Of a DNA stretch of 64,000 nucleotides, positions 36,276-49,100 are shown piece by piece (position 1 is the first letter of the stretch; every line of letters starts with the position of its first letter). Below the pieces are notes generated by a model. The model searched no databases. It had not been told where the DNA came from and saw only the letters and a program-made list of their open reading frames with translations. Made by a program: the position numbers and the translations under genes. This DNA comes from Campylorhamphus procurvoides (lineage: Eukaryota > Chordata > Aves > Passeriformes > Dendrocolaptidae). Location: assembly GCA_013396655.1 (NCBI GenBank), contig WBMV01006662.1, forward strand, positions 1-64,000, written 5' to 3'.

Positions 36276-37449
36276 TGAATCCTGCCAGAACAAGAGCCAC
36301 TTGCCTCAGTGACTGAACGTTAGTTTCAGCTACACTGAATTTAAATCTCCAGTGGTTGCTTCTGTTCTTACTATATACATATTTATGGAAGAACTTAAAA
36401 AAACCCAAAAGTGCATAAGGTTTAAATACCCTTTCTTTTCAAAACAGCCATTCTGCATGAGGACTATGTGGTGACCCTCACTGTTCATACCCCCTCCAAG
36501 CACATAGTGCCTGCATCTTTGGGCTGTAGCAAATGGACCTCAGAGAGGCAGACCACAGTACTGGACAAGCAGGATATCTGGCTCAATATGGGAGAAGTAT
36601 ATTGTATCCCAGGGTGGGCCAGATTTCCCCAGAAGTTCCTGTGGAGTAGTACCATACCCCTCTTGACTGAGATATCATGTGCAGGCTTAGTCACACGTGG
36701 AAGATGATTTAGCAATGTTGAAAAAATCACTCTGCTGTGTGTAAGCTACTTGGCCACTCCAGTATTGCCGGTAGCTCTACCATACAAGTGTTTTTAACAG
36801 CTTTCTCAGGCTTAACAATGCTCAGTGGCTTTACATCCAATCTTCTAAGAAGGAAAAAATTTACTCAACATTGTGTTGCACAAAGATGCAAATGGTCTAG
36901 AAGTCTCCTGATATTTCCCAAACTATTTATCACATAGCTGCATTCCTCTTTCCCCTTTACATACATATAAGTAAAGTCAGACAGGTAACAAATAAATTGC
37001 AAAAAGTATACTGGAGCATTTGACTATACTGGTTCAGACCCTTTGCCTCCAAAGCTAGTCATTAACAACTGCTTTTGGAAGGACGCAGGACCATGGCAAT
37101 AAAGGGAAACTTCCTAAACAGATCCCCATTCTAGATGGTAACAAGACTTTGCCAACAAAGCAGTCTCCCAAAATGGTCCAACTAGAGCAGAAGATGCTCT
37201 TTTTTGGAACCAATGGGGCACAAGAGCCTGACTGTAGGGTTTCTTGATGTAGGAAAAAGACCGTGAGAACAAGGACAGCCAGACACCCTGCTCTGACAAG
37301 CAAGAAGTGAAAGTTAGTATTATATTGGATTAATAGGGCAGCACTGACCAAACTTAGACAATAATTGCTATATATCCCATGTGTTGCTAATCCTTTTACA
37401 GTTAAACCTTTACAAAGCTGCTATGATCATTGCTATTTATCAGGACAGA
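36276..37449. other. Unassigned DNA between CR1 and LTR
   Basis: No gene is recognised. The part at about 36460-36720 is more GC-rich than its surroundings, with open frames on both strands (36468-36707 plus, 36485-36730 minus) but no motif. It may be an unidentified old repeat. The same holds for about 37060-37300. Confidence 0.5.
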
Positions 37450-38041
37450 TGTATTTGATGCAGGTGCCCAGGCACTGACAGTGGGGGCTGCAGTGCAGAT
37501 TCTGTGAGGAGAGGCCGGTGCTGCCTCATGCTGGACACAGCCCGTTCCATCCAGTTCCAGCTAACCCACCACAGGGTCCCACCATCCAGTTCCAGCTAAC
37601 CCACCTGAGCCATGCAGCTGAGGTGGTGACACCTCTGGAAAAGCATATTTAAGAAAAGGCAAAAAAAACACACTCTCAGAGATACGAAAAGGGAACCAAA
37701 ACAGTGAGAAATGACTGCAAGGTCAGAAGAGAAGGAGGAGGCACAGCAGAAGGTGAAGAAGGTATTCGCACTGCAACCCACTGCAAGTCCATGGTGGAGC
37801 AGGGTAACTGTGAGAAGGAAGCAGCAGCAACAGCAAAAACCTTTTGTGGATTAATTCCCTTCCTGTTCCCCCTGTACCACCTGAGCTGGGAGTGCAGAAG
37901 TCTGAGTTCAGCGGAGCAGAGAGGGAGGAAAGCCCATGAGAATTTTTTCATCCTGTTTCCTTCCCCTGACCCACTGAGGAGAAAGAATGACTGAGCAGCT
38001 TGGTGGGCATTTGGCTGATAGTCAAAGAATAACCTGACACA
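37450..38041 (+). mobile_element. ERVL-like solo LTR, plus orientation
   Basis: The segment begins TGTATTTGATGCAGG and ends AACCTGACACA. Flanking 5-mers are ACAGA (37445-37449) and ACAAA (38042-38046), a one-mismatch duplication of the size used by ERVL-type elements. A TATA-like TATTTAAG lies at 37646-37653. The bird ERVL-type stretch GTATTCGCACTGCAACCCAC and TCCATGGTGGAGCAGG follows at about 37762-37804. The last 40 bases (GTGGGCATTTGGCTGATAG and on) match in outline the terminus of the LTR at 63251-63778. A 24-base exact duplication lies at 37547-37570 and 37582-37605. A 96-codon frame inside is not a gene. Confidence 0.72.
37547..37605. repeat. 24-bp exact direct repeat inside LTR
   Basis: A 24-base unit beginning CCATCCAGTTCCAGCTAACC is present twice without mismatch, at 37547-37570 and 37582-37605 (period 35). 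It lies in the U3 part, upstream of the TATA-like element. Tandem U3 repeats often act as enhancer units in retroviral LTRs; here that role is only a possibility. Confidence 0.85.
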
Positions 38042-39744
38042 ACAAAGGAGGTGGGAACTGGTAAAGAATATAAAACACCTGTCTGGCAGTTAGAAATATC
38101 TCACTGTGTGCCTTGGGACGCATCTTAGCTGCACTTCCTCAGAGATAGAAAACATTTATATCAGGTTTGTACACTTGGAAAAGCGTGGCAATTGGTATAC
38201 ACTCATCTTTCACTCACTGATAGCATAACATCAGAAAACAAGGTAAGAAAACTCACTGAAAATAACAAATTCTTTGAAAATTTGGCTCTTTGAAAAGAGC
38301 AACTGCACCCTATATACAGGTCAACAGCTACCAACCAGCATTGAAATATAATGTTGGGAACCTGGTTATACTGAAGCAACTCCTTACACACACTGGAGGG
38401 TAAATGAACAGGGTCATATCCACCTATTGTTAGAGTGATAAATACTATGAGTGTACAGAGCAGAAGGTATTAAATTTCCTTGGAGGACAGTGTGCAGCTT
38501 TAGACTAAGGTTGTCAAATTATGATTACATATAAATTATAGTGGCAACAGGGGAAAGACTAAGTCTGCTGAGTTGAGATTAGCAACAAAAAAATTCCTAT
38601 TAAATGTGTGCATATGATGAGTATTTAATGACTGCATAAGTCTTCCAAAGTTTCTATGTTCCCTACAAATCGCCAGATAATTTCAGGGATGGCTTCAGAG
38701 AGATTATAAGTCTAAGATCAATATAATTCACACCACTTATGATTGCCTAACATTGGTTAGGCCCATTTATACTGAAAATGAAACTTTCATTTGAGTCTCT
38801 GCAGGAAAAAAAAAGAAAACACAACAGTATTATGAATCAAATCTAAAGTTACATCAAGAGAGACAAGATGTTGCAGCTATATAGCCATGATTTTCTTAGA
38901 ATACTGTTCATTTCATGGATACTAAGCCTTGGTTTAATTAAAAGGAAAAAAAAAGGAAAGAAACCATGTAAACCAATGCCTAACTCACAAAAATACTGAT
39001 GTGTGAGCTTTTAAACCATAGCACGTTCAAAATAAATACTTCTAAATGTACTTTCAAATGAAAAGCTCTGTCCACATTTCTTTTAGAAGATAACTACCCA
39101 CATCACAAGAGTCATAAATCAACACAATGCAATGGCTACTTTCAATTGACTGAGAGATTGTTTTACACAGGGACAATGATGAAGAGCTATAGAACAGTAT
39201 TAGGCAAAAGGCAAAAATAGATCTTGATCTAAGGAGTCAAAACATAAGCATTTGCTGTACAGTAGGACTATTGTACTTGAAGAAAGCTGTTGAAGCTCAT
39301 TCTTGTTCTTGATAATTTTTATCATTCAAAAGAGAAAAATACTGGTGATGGGAAACATAAGCAGGACTCCCAGGAGCAGAACCACTCACCTAACTGAAAT
39401 CAGTGGGTAAACCAAGCTTTTTACTATATACCTGTTTTTGATTTCTACATACTCATTTGCTTGCAAACGATTGACTTGGAAAAGGGACCATGGAACAGCA
39501 ACGTATGGAATAGCAACAAAAGATTCATTGCAAATACAAGTCTTTATGTCTTAGCAGATGTTTGTATCTACAATAAATTTATTTAAAACTGTATCTTTCT
39601 AGTAAAAATATTACTGACTAACCTAAAGGACATTTGACCCTCTTTCAATGTGTGCACCTTAACTGTATGTCTGTAGAATTAAAAAAAAGGCCCTGTTTTA
39701 AAAATGTTATGAAAACATTTCTTGACATATATTAAATTATGGTG
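38042..39744. other. Unassigned AT-rich DNA between two LTRs
   Basis: No retroviral gene, exon or known repeat is visible between the two plus-oriented LTRs. They differ in sequence, so this is not a provirus interior. Confidence 0.55.
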
Positions 39745-40139
39745 TGTTCTGGTTCTGGACAGACAGGGTTAATTTTTGCAGAAGCCAGAAGGGGCCATGG
39801 CTAGAACCCAGAAGTTATTTCTATGCCACCTCACATCATTGCAGGGGCCAGGGAGAAGGAGTCCCTTCTGGCTGCACAGTGGCATGCAAGCAGTTTGGCT
39901 CTGCATGGTGAGCATTTGCATATGAATGGTTTGCATCTCTTGTGCATTTTATTATTAATATTGTTGCTGTTACTGTTCATTTTTTTTATTTCATTGCTGT
40001 TTCAAATGAATTTCTCTTACTTCAACCTGTGATCTTTACCTTTTGTTCCTCTGATTCTCCTCTCCAGCCCACCACAGGGGAAGGGGAAGAGGGAGTGAGC
40101 GAGTACTGCATGGTCTGGAGTTTTTCAGTAGTAAGACCA
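39745..40139 (+). mobile_element. ERVL-like LTR, plus orientation
   Basis: The start TGTTCTGGTTCTGGACAGAC, followed by AGGGTTAATTTTTGCAG, then the TGGCTGCACAGTGGCATGCA core, a GTGAGCATTTGCATATGAAT segment and a T-rich centre, match a common bird LTR in order. The U5-like end contains GGGAGTGAGCGAGTACTGCA (about 40091-40110) and fades near GACCA at 40139. I found no clear target-site duplication, so the right end is approximate. The leucine-rich 69-codon frame at 39823-40032 comes from the T-rich LTR centre and is not a membrane protein gene. Confidence 0.75.
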
Positions 40140-43100
40140 AATTGGGGGATACCATTCCTAAAAGACAACATTGTGATAGAAACTCTGGATAAGACCATTC
40201 ACTGTTATAAACCTGTAAACCAGTAAAGGAGGAACTTCTTACAGAACAAATTTCAACATAGGTACAAACCCTCCAAAATTCAGCAAATTGTTAAACATAA
40301 TCTTTCCTTCTGGAAGAAAGGCATTCTTATTTTAAGGTTAGTGTTCCAATATCCTAAGACAGTATCCCATCATATATTAGTAAACATGGTATAAATACTT
40401 CTAAAGTAACAACAAAATAGTTTTTCAACTAAGAAGATTTGAGGACTGAGTAAAATTCCAGTTCTAGCAAAAAAAAACCAGTTATTACAATTCATTCTAT
40501 AGGATTTTTTCTTTTCCTTTCCTTGTATTATATCTTCTAGAGACTATGTATCACTCAGCTCATGATATCGTTTTAAAGAGATGTCATGGTGAATCTTTTT
40601 ACCATTCTTTTCTCTTTCATAAAGATCATTATTACCAGCATTCACTTAAATTACTTCTCTTATGAATTCTGCCTAGTTATATATATGACTCTAAGTTTGG
40701 CCTGGTGCTTTTACCAACTGAAAATCCTCAATAGACAAAGTATTTCGAATCCCTGTAAAGGTACTCTGTCATTTGTGTTCTGAAAGATTCCTGTCTCTAC
40801 TTCTTCCTTCAGGTTATTAAGAGAGACAATCTTTTTTCATCATCTCTGACTGGAATGAAAATTCAGAGGTTAATATTTCAAAAAGTCCCTTATTGTAGAC
40901 TTTTTGAGATTCAACCATTAGTATTTTCCTGTTATTCAGCATGAAACAGTGGTAGGCACTAAACAGGTTCATTTATATTGTGATTTAAGCGAAAGGTTTC
41001 AAAAAAGAAAATAGAGAAAAATGTAAAGATATATGTAGCCTTGATATGAATGAAAAGAAAGAGGAAAAAAAAAGAAAAAGGAACTCTGGACAAACAGAAG
41101 TGACAAGCTCAGATATGTTTTTATTCCTTGAAACTAAATGTGACACACAGCAACCAAAGCTTAATAAAATTTCAGCAAGTATGCTGATTAGACTCAAGCT
41201 TTTTTATTCACACTTCAGGCAGTGCCCATTCTCAGCTTTTTTTGCAAATTATGCATATACAATTTATTTTTGAAATATGTGATTTCATGCTGCAATGGCA
41301 AGTTTCTTTTTCATTGTTGATTTTGTGCATGACAATAATCTCTTCCAAGTCTGAAAGATGAGAGAAAATAACCATTAAGACCTGTAGGGCCAATCTTCTA
41401 TGCCAGAAAACACAAGACTGAGCTCCACATGTAAAACAGTGAGATTCACATACATTAATTGTATTCCCAAATTATTAGACTACTACTACAAAGAAAATAA
41501 CCTTAGGTTTGGCTATGTAAGTCAAGTAGAACAACAGTCTTACAGGAAAATGACACTGGCATTACCACATAAGGTTTGGTCACACTGAATCTCTACATAG
41601 TTTGTTTCCTTCACCAATATTTAACACTTTCCACACAACCCAGTCTATCTTACCCCACTCTACAGTTGCACAAAATCGATATTTGTTTCAGTCTTCAAAT
41701 GATGTACCTATTCACCATGAATGAGTAACAAGCATCATGTATTTCAAGCAACTTGGTGGCATTTACTGTGTGTTCAACACATTTCTCTGTTTCTTCTCTA
41801 TAGTTTTCTTGGAACCATGTGTGCAAGGACCCAAGCCAATGAGAAAAAAGCACAGTAATGGTAGAATGAGCACTAATTTGATGTTTAACTTGCTTTCAGT
41901 TTTCAAAAGGAATATTTCTTATGATTTCCTACCAATTTTTTCCCAGCTTCAACCTCCTAGGAGAGAAATAAATCTGCCAGATGCAGCCTGGTGGTTCCTT
42001 TATTTTGAGACAGTGTCAGAGGTGTGAAGGCTCTGTGAGGTCCTTTTGCCTCATGCATGTAGGAGAATACCTTATATGCAGCAGCTTTGCTGTGAGATCA
42101 GAAAAAATTCCCACTGTTCCACATATATATCTGTGAAATTTTTTTCCACATTTTTACACAGGAAGAAACCCTGTTTTGTCCCACAACTGATCCATAATAT
42201 CAGGTTTTGGGCTAAAGATGATTCTCATGTACTCTGAAAAGGTAGTTACTTCAAGCTTGCCATGGGACTATTTAATTGTACAGTTGAAACAGAAACTACC
42301 AAATGACACTGTAAAATTGTCTATAAAACAAAAATACAACAAAAGAAATTAGCAGCTTTAATGAAAGAAAGTATCATATTGCAGCTCCACAGCGTCATTA
42401 AAAAAAACATACATGAGCATTTAAAAAAGAAAGAAAAAGTACCTGAAGAGAAATTTAGACTAGACAGGTATGGATTTTTGCACTAGAGGCTTTAATAAAA
42501 GTAAAGAAAATTTTGCCCCATATTTTTAATTCCCTGGAAAGTTGTTAAATGGTAAAAGATATTACCCTACATAAGATGTTTCCCTGACCTTTCTCTTTTC
42601 ATCTCTGAGCATTGAAACTTGCAGTTAAAACAAAAAGGCAGAAAAGGATAGAAAAAAAAAAGAAAACAAAAGAAAAAAAAAAGAAAGACAGGAACATATG
42701 TACAGATAAGACTCTGCAGATGAGAATATTAAGGAATAAACTTCCTCTGTTCCCCCAGAAACACTGTTACTTTGATGTCAGAGCACCTGCTGTGATGGAG
42801 GTCTTCTTTGAAATGCTTAAGGTGATGTGGTTTTATACAGCTTTGTAACAAGATCTTCTTGGAAAATGAGTTGAAAGCTGATGTTAGAGGTAATTCAGTA
42901 GGTGACCGGCTGGATTGTGCTTCCAGGCATTTTTACTAATAGAAACCAGCCATAGGAGACAAAGGGGCCAAACTTCTTCTTTCGGAATCAATATTAGCTT
43001 TCACTGTCGTCTGGTTCCGGAAGGTAAAACTTACTTTCTCTTCATTGTTCAGAATGTAAAGGAAAAGTTATTCTGGATGTTAGTAATACATTTTAGCAAT

Positions 43101-46100
43101 AGGAGTTCAACTGTTTTGTTTAACAGCTGAACTCATTACTTTTTCAATTAGTCACTAGACTATAGCAAAAAAAGACTTGGCGAACCGTCTTCATTGTGCA
43201 TTTCACGAGAGCAGCTGGGTGATTAAAATTAAGTCTGGCCTTTGTTGAACCAGGGTCTTTCTTAAGGTCAAACAGGTACATGCAAAAACAAGCATTTTTT
43301 TCAGGACCATTCATTAAAACCTCACTAATTAAAAGATGTTCACTGATAAAGGTGAAGAAAAAAAACTTGTGGTGTAGCAGAACACAAAAGAAAGGTACCA
43401 GACAGGTGGATATAGATCAAGGGAGTATTCATACAAAAAAGGCTTCCGCATCAGCAACATACACGGCAAACTCAAAACCTCCAAATAATACTTTAAGAAC
43501 TTTAATCTTGGATGCAAGATCATAATAGTTACCTGCAACTAATATCTGAGGGTCTCCTAATTGAAAATACTAAATTATAAATGTGCTATTAGATTATTTA
43601 TACTTATTTATTTAAAGGAGTCAGATACTTTCAGTTTTTTATTTAATTTCACAATAAAGAAAGGAATAAGGCTGGCATTTATGAGCAACATTGGTATTTG
43701 GTGAGTATGTAAGGTAAATACCTGAGGTAATTTGGTTTTGCAAAGTACAAACCTGAATTGAGATATATAATTTAAAGGGGATATTCCTTGAAAAGGTTCT
43801 GACTAGTCTTTTTTTTCAGTAACTACATGCTATCAATAAAATGTATTATTATTAATTATTGTAATATCTAAATTTCTTTATTAACTTTTAATAACATATA
43901 TTGCTGCTATACATGCCTTTCATTTTCTCAAAAGCTGCTTTTGTATGCTATCTGGCATTATCTTTTAAAATCTTAATGTAATGAACACATATTTTATCCT
44001 TCTAATAACAATGACTATTGAGAAAGAAATATTCTCATATGTTTTGAAATCATATATACTGAAGTGGTGCAGAATACTCATAGGCAGATCAGAGCTACTC
44101 ATGCAAATACAACAACTAAATGCTGGCGCTTAGTAAAGTTTCTAATTGCAGTGAACACATATGTATTGCACTGAGATACTAAAAAGATTATCATATCTCT
44201 TAGACAATGTGTTGAATTTTGGTTTTTTGTTAGCAATATATATTTGAGAAATTCAGTTTCCATCTTTAGACTTGACAGCTGATTAAAATGGTGTAGAGAG
44301 AAGATATTCTATGTTCTTGCCAGATTTTAGGAAAGCAACACAAAAGCTTATGTTCAAAGTCACACTAGATTTGATTAAGCATAGTGCAAGAATATGCTTA
44401 ACCAAATCTAGTAGAGAAATCTTTCATCCTTCCTTGTGCCTGGGCTACATTGTAAATGTTGTTTGCACTGGAGAGAATAAAATAACTGATTTACATTTTG
44501 CTGTGGCTTTAAATGAGAAAAGGTTTTTTTGTCTTGCTGAGGATTTTATAGTTCTTACTTCTCTGCATAAAGGTGGATTTGATTCAGGCTACTCATACGA
44601 TCTCTTTGGAAGAAGAGTAATAATATTTTACAACCTTGTTGAACTTCAAGCAACTACATCAACTTCCAACCCAAAGAAGATACCCAGTGTTGCCAGACAG
44701 ATTCCACTCTGCCTAGTTCTTATTTATTTACTGTAAAAATGAATATTGAGAACTGGAAGCGGGTTCAGAGAATAAGCAATTTAAGGAGCTCAATAAATTC
44801 ATTTTATACAAGAAATTGAAGCAATGACAAAGTTCTAAACTTAGGCAGAAAAACAACACTTCAAACTCTAGCAAGAAAACACAATACAATGACTAGAACT
44901 AGAAGGAGGAAATCTTAATATAAGGCATAGTGCTTTAAAAAATAATGCGAAGTAATTTAATTATTGATACTTCTCAAGAAATATGATCATACATCTATCA
45001 TTGAATCTTTAAATCAGAGCTAGAAAACTTTCCTTATAGAATGAGAAAGAAAGCCTTTGCCTCTTGAAATTACTTGAAAATGTAGCCATTGATATACAAG
45101 GTCAATATTTATTACTGTAAGATTCTAGCAGTGTCTCAAAAAAGGCACAAGACAACTCTGAGGTGAAACACACAAAGAAAGGAATAAGGCTTATGAAGGA
45201 CAACAAATGATAGCACAAGGGCAAGTGTCTATGACAACCTGTTTTGGAGGAAAATACTATACTCCTCTACTGTATTCAAGATCCACAGACAATACTCCCT
45301 ATGAGAACTCCCTGCTTCACCATCCCCTAATTATTCTGAATGGATTAAATGTAGTTATTACAACCATGGGAATATTAGATCCTCTTGTAATATTTGCATA
45401 CTTAAGGATAAGCCAAATCTGAATTCATTACTGAGTACAGGTTACTCCTTGAAAACAGGTAATATTTATTATTTTGGACAAGAATACATTTTAGCTGACA
45501 AGAAAAAGCTTATAAAATTCTATTGAAACATAGTTTTGTCTATTTTTAATTGAATGGATGAAACCTATTTTTATGAGGAAGAAAAATCAGGTCAAAAACA
45601 TCCAATGAGCTCTATCTGACATTTAATTCAGTTCCTATGAGAATTGTATTTGATAAAATGCTGAGCTAAAATTTCAGAAATGTGGAAGAAAAATTTGAAT
45701 CCAGGACGTGTAAGAAGTAGGCAAAAATGGAGTTCTCTGAGAGAATGTACTCCCTCTTTCTTGCACCAACTGCCTATCTCACCTTTATAAAGAATAAGAG
45801 TATATTAGTTTTCACAGAATAAATTTTCTGCTTAAATATGTAAAATTACAGACTTATAGCTGAAGCTTTTAATTAACTTGAATACAACAACACACTTGAT
45901 TCCCACATTATTCTTATACTTGTCCACATGACTGAGTGTCAACAGCTAATATCTAATGAAGTCTTGCTATATTCATTGTGACCAGAGCTGCACTTTATCA
46001 CAAAATAGTATAAGGCTAGAAAAATTAACTACAATCAGATAATAATTCCAAAATCTGCTGAACCTAAAATAAGACAAAAATGACATTCGTTATCTTACTC

Positions 46101-49100
46101 AATACCTCAAATCTACAGACTGGATAAAGAAGCAAATCCAAAGCATACAAATTTCAGATGTGATATGAACCACTGTAGATGTAGAAGACCCTTCCAGAAG
46201 AATTTACTATTAGGAGATATGGTTCTTTTGCTTAAGAAAGCTTTCCTGCCTGGAAGAGGCATCTTTCCTGAAGACAGTTTAGATATCTTTTCCTCCTGCA
46301 TTCCAGAGAATCTCTTCCTGGTATGAGAAAAGGGTAAGTCCTTGCAGACATGTTTGAAGACCCCCACAGGGTGAGGACCAGGAAAGAGAAAAGCCCTGAG
46401 AAGAACAGGGGATGTGTCTTTCCTCAGCCCCAGTGTTCGACACAGCATTAAGGTTAATGTTCTTTAAGTGTTGTGTTCTCAACGTTGGAAATAATTTTTC
46501 CTACAATCCTTCCACTGCCTTGCATTTTGGAGATACTTGTGCATTATCTTACTTCACAATGTCCTTAATTTGACCTCAAAGATGGTTCTGTAACTTTAGC
46601 AAATATTCTACATTTCAAATTATGCTGCTTTTTCTTGTTTGTTTTGGGGTTTTTTTTTCCCTTTGGTTTTTTTTTTTCAGTGGTCGATTTGAGTTTATTC
46701 AAATCTCTGCATGCACCCTTCATCACATTGATAATAGTAAGTTTTCTGCCATCCGTTACAGCTCAATCCTATGACCAAATATGCATTTTGTACACTTCTG
46801 TGCAAGCCCTGCTATCAGCTACTTGAAATCTCAGTAATTATAGAGGTTCTAGGAAAATGTCCCTCTGCACTCAAACTGTTTCTTATATGAATAAGAGGAA
46901 ACACTGTGAGCAAATCACTGTCAGTTATACACTCACTCATGAATTCCAGGTAGGCAATCTGCTTCATGAGCTGTTCTTCACCAGTTACTCAGAGAACATA
47001 TTGTAACCTTTACCTTGATTATCATAAAATGTCCTAACCATTTTATTTTTAATGAAACAAATTTAGTTCATCAATACTTAGGAGAAGCATCAAAGACATT
47101 TGCAAATGCCATTTAATAGATGTTCAAAATGAAAACAAAACTAAAGATAGCCAATGCTGTTTAATAACCATCCATGAAAGACAGGCTTGGAATATTGGGA
47201 ATTCCCTCGGTATAGGTAGAAACTTCCTGAGACTTTATAAGGTCAGCTGACCATCACTACCTACATAATTAACTAACTTCTCTCGGTAAACTGTCCTAGA
47301 CAATCTCAATGAAAAAAACAGACCATCTCCCACTCCATACTCTTGCTTGTGTATGCCATGACATTTGCCTAAGAAGAACGAATTTAAAATATAGTTAGAT
47401 ATGTTCTGAAAAGCGCAGATGTAATGATCATGCTTGGGTGAAACAAAAGAACAGACAAAGTGGCTAGAAAAAATGGCATAAATACAATTTTTTTTAAAAA
47501 TTGTGCACAGTTTTAGAAATGGAAGCAATCCACCACCAGACCAACCTGTCAAAGGAAGGGGTTTCTCCATCACTAGAGAAACTGAACTTAAAATTGGACA
47601 TGCTCCTACGATGTTTGCTGTACTTCAACATGCTCCATTAACTTACAGAGAATACCAGGCAAAATTGTTTGTCTGGTGTGGCATAGACTACAGTGACCAT
47701 AACAGCTCCTTTTGGCCTTGAAATCTGTTGCTCATGTGTTACAGGATATCTCAAATGAAAGGAAATTTTGTGTGGCCTCCTTGAAACACTAGCTCTCAAA
47801 CAGCCAGAGGTATATATATCAAAAAGATTTGAACTGTTTACAGTAACATCAAGTTCTCAGAGTCAGGCTTTGTCTCTTGGGCACAGTCCTCCACCAGCTC
47901 ATTGCAAAAAGGGATAAGGAATGCACAGCAGTGTCGAGGACAGAAAAAATGATCTCTACAGTGTCTCCAGCTGTCCTCTGGCCTTCTTCTATGCCCTCAG
48001 TGTGCACTAAGCAGACCAGTATACATTTCCATAAACTCAATCACTTTGGCTGGAAATCTCCTAAGTAAAATTTATAAAGTACACGACACAGTATGATTTA
48101 TTTCCCCATGCTTATTTTGCAAGAAATTGCAGCATGAATTGCACTAAATAGATTACTCAACAAAATATCCTCTAGAGGAATCAACATCTGTTGACAAAGC
48201 AAATCCTGGTTGAAAATAAGAGGAATCTACTTGGTCAAAGCTTAACTGATGAAACTGAAGCAAAACTGGATTCATAAATCACCTAAAATAACCTTTGATA
48301 TAATGGAATGAATTTGTATGGAAGTCATGCCAATTGCACCTGCCCACACCAAAGCTCGTTTTCTTCAGCTGCTTTTCATAGGCGACATGTTACCAATTAT
48401 TCACTTTCCATAGTGCACCCAGAAGCCCTGGTGTTCATTGTTGAACCAGATACTACACAATTGCAGAAAATAATGATTGTCTTTAATATTTGGAGTGTTC
48501 CACGTTGTTTTTTACTAGTGATCCTAAATCCTATTTCCAAAACATATATAGCTTCCTTGATCTACTGATGACAGTATTATGCACAACTAACCAATTATTT
48601 TCTTTAGCATTAATTTTCCAATGTGTATCATAAATACCAAGATTCAAAAAAACTGGAAAGAAATAAATGGAAAACATCACGAGAAATTCCTAGTATACTT
48701 TCAGAGTCATCATTCTTTCCACACTTAGTTATATCACAAATGTGACTTCCTAAGCACACAATGAGAATGAAAGAAAATTGTTGCCAATAATTAACAGTTT
48801 TCTGTGCTTTTCCGGTATTTATTTTCAACATGAATTTACCAAAATTAAAAACAAATTCTGTACAGCATTTATTTAATTAACATATTTTTTCTTAAATATA
48901 ATTTTGATATATTCATAATTGCAAAAGAATTGCTTGCTTGTGACTGGGGATAGATTATGTATATGCCAATTGACATATATTGAAATTCTGCTTCTGCAAT
49001 ATTTATGATATCAATTTTTTCAACCTTTATCTTGTAGCATGTGTAAATAAAGGAGAATTTAGTCCAATCAGGACAAGAGAGATAATAGGAAAACAGGTGT

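Noticed and set aside
39823..40032. Leucine-rich frame resembling a small membrane protein
   Set aside because: It is produced by the T-rich centre of the LTR at 39745-40139.
46640..46680. Polypyrimidine tract ending in CAG, like a 3' splice site before an open frame
   Set aside because: T-rich tracts are common here, and no matching donor site, exon homology or conserved peptide follows.
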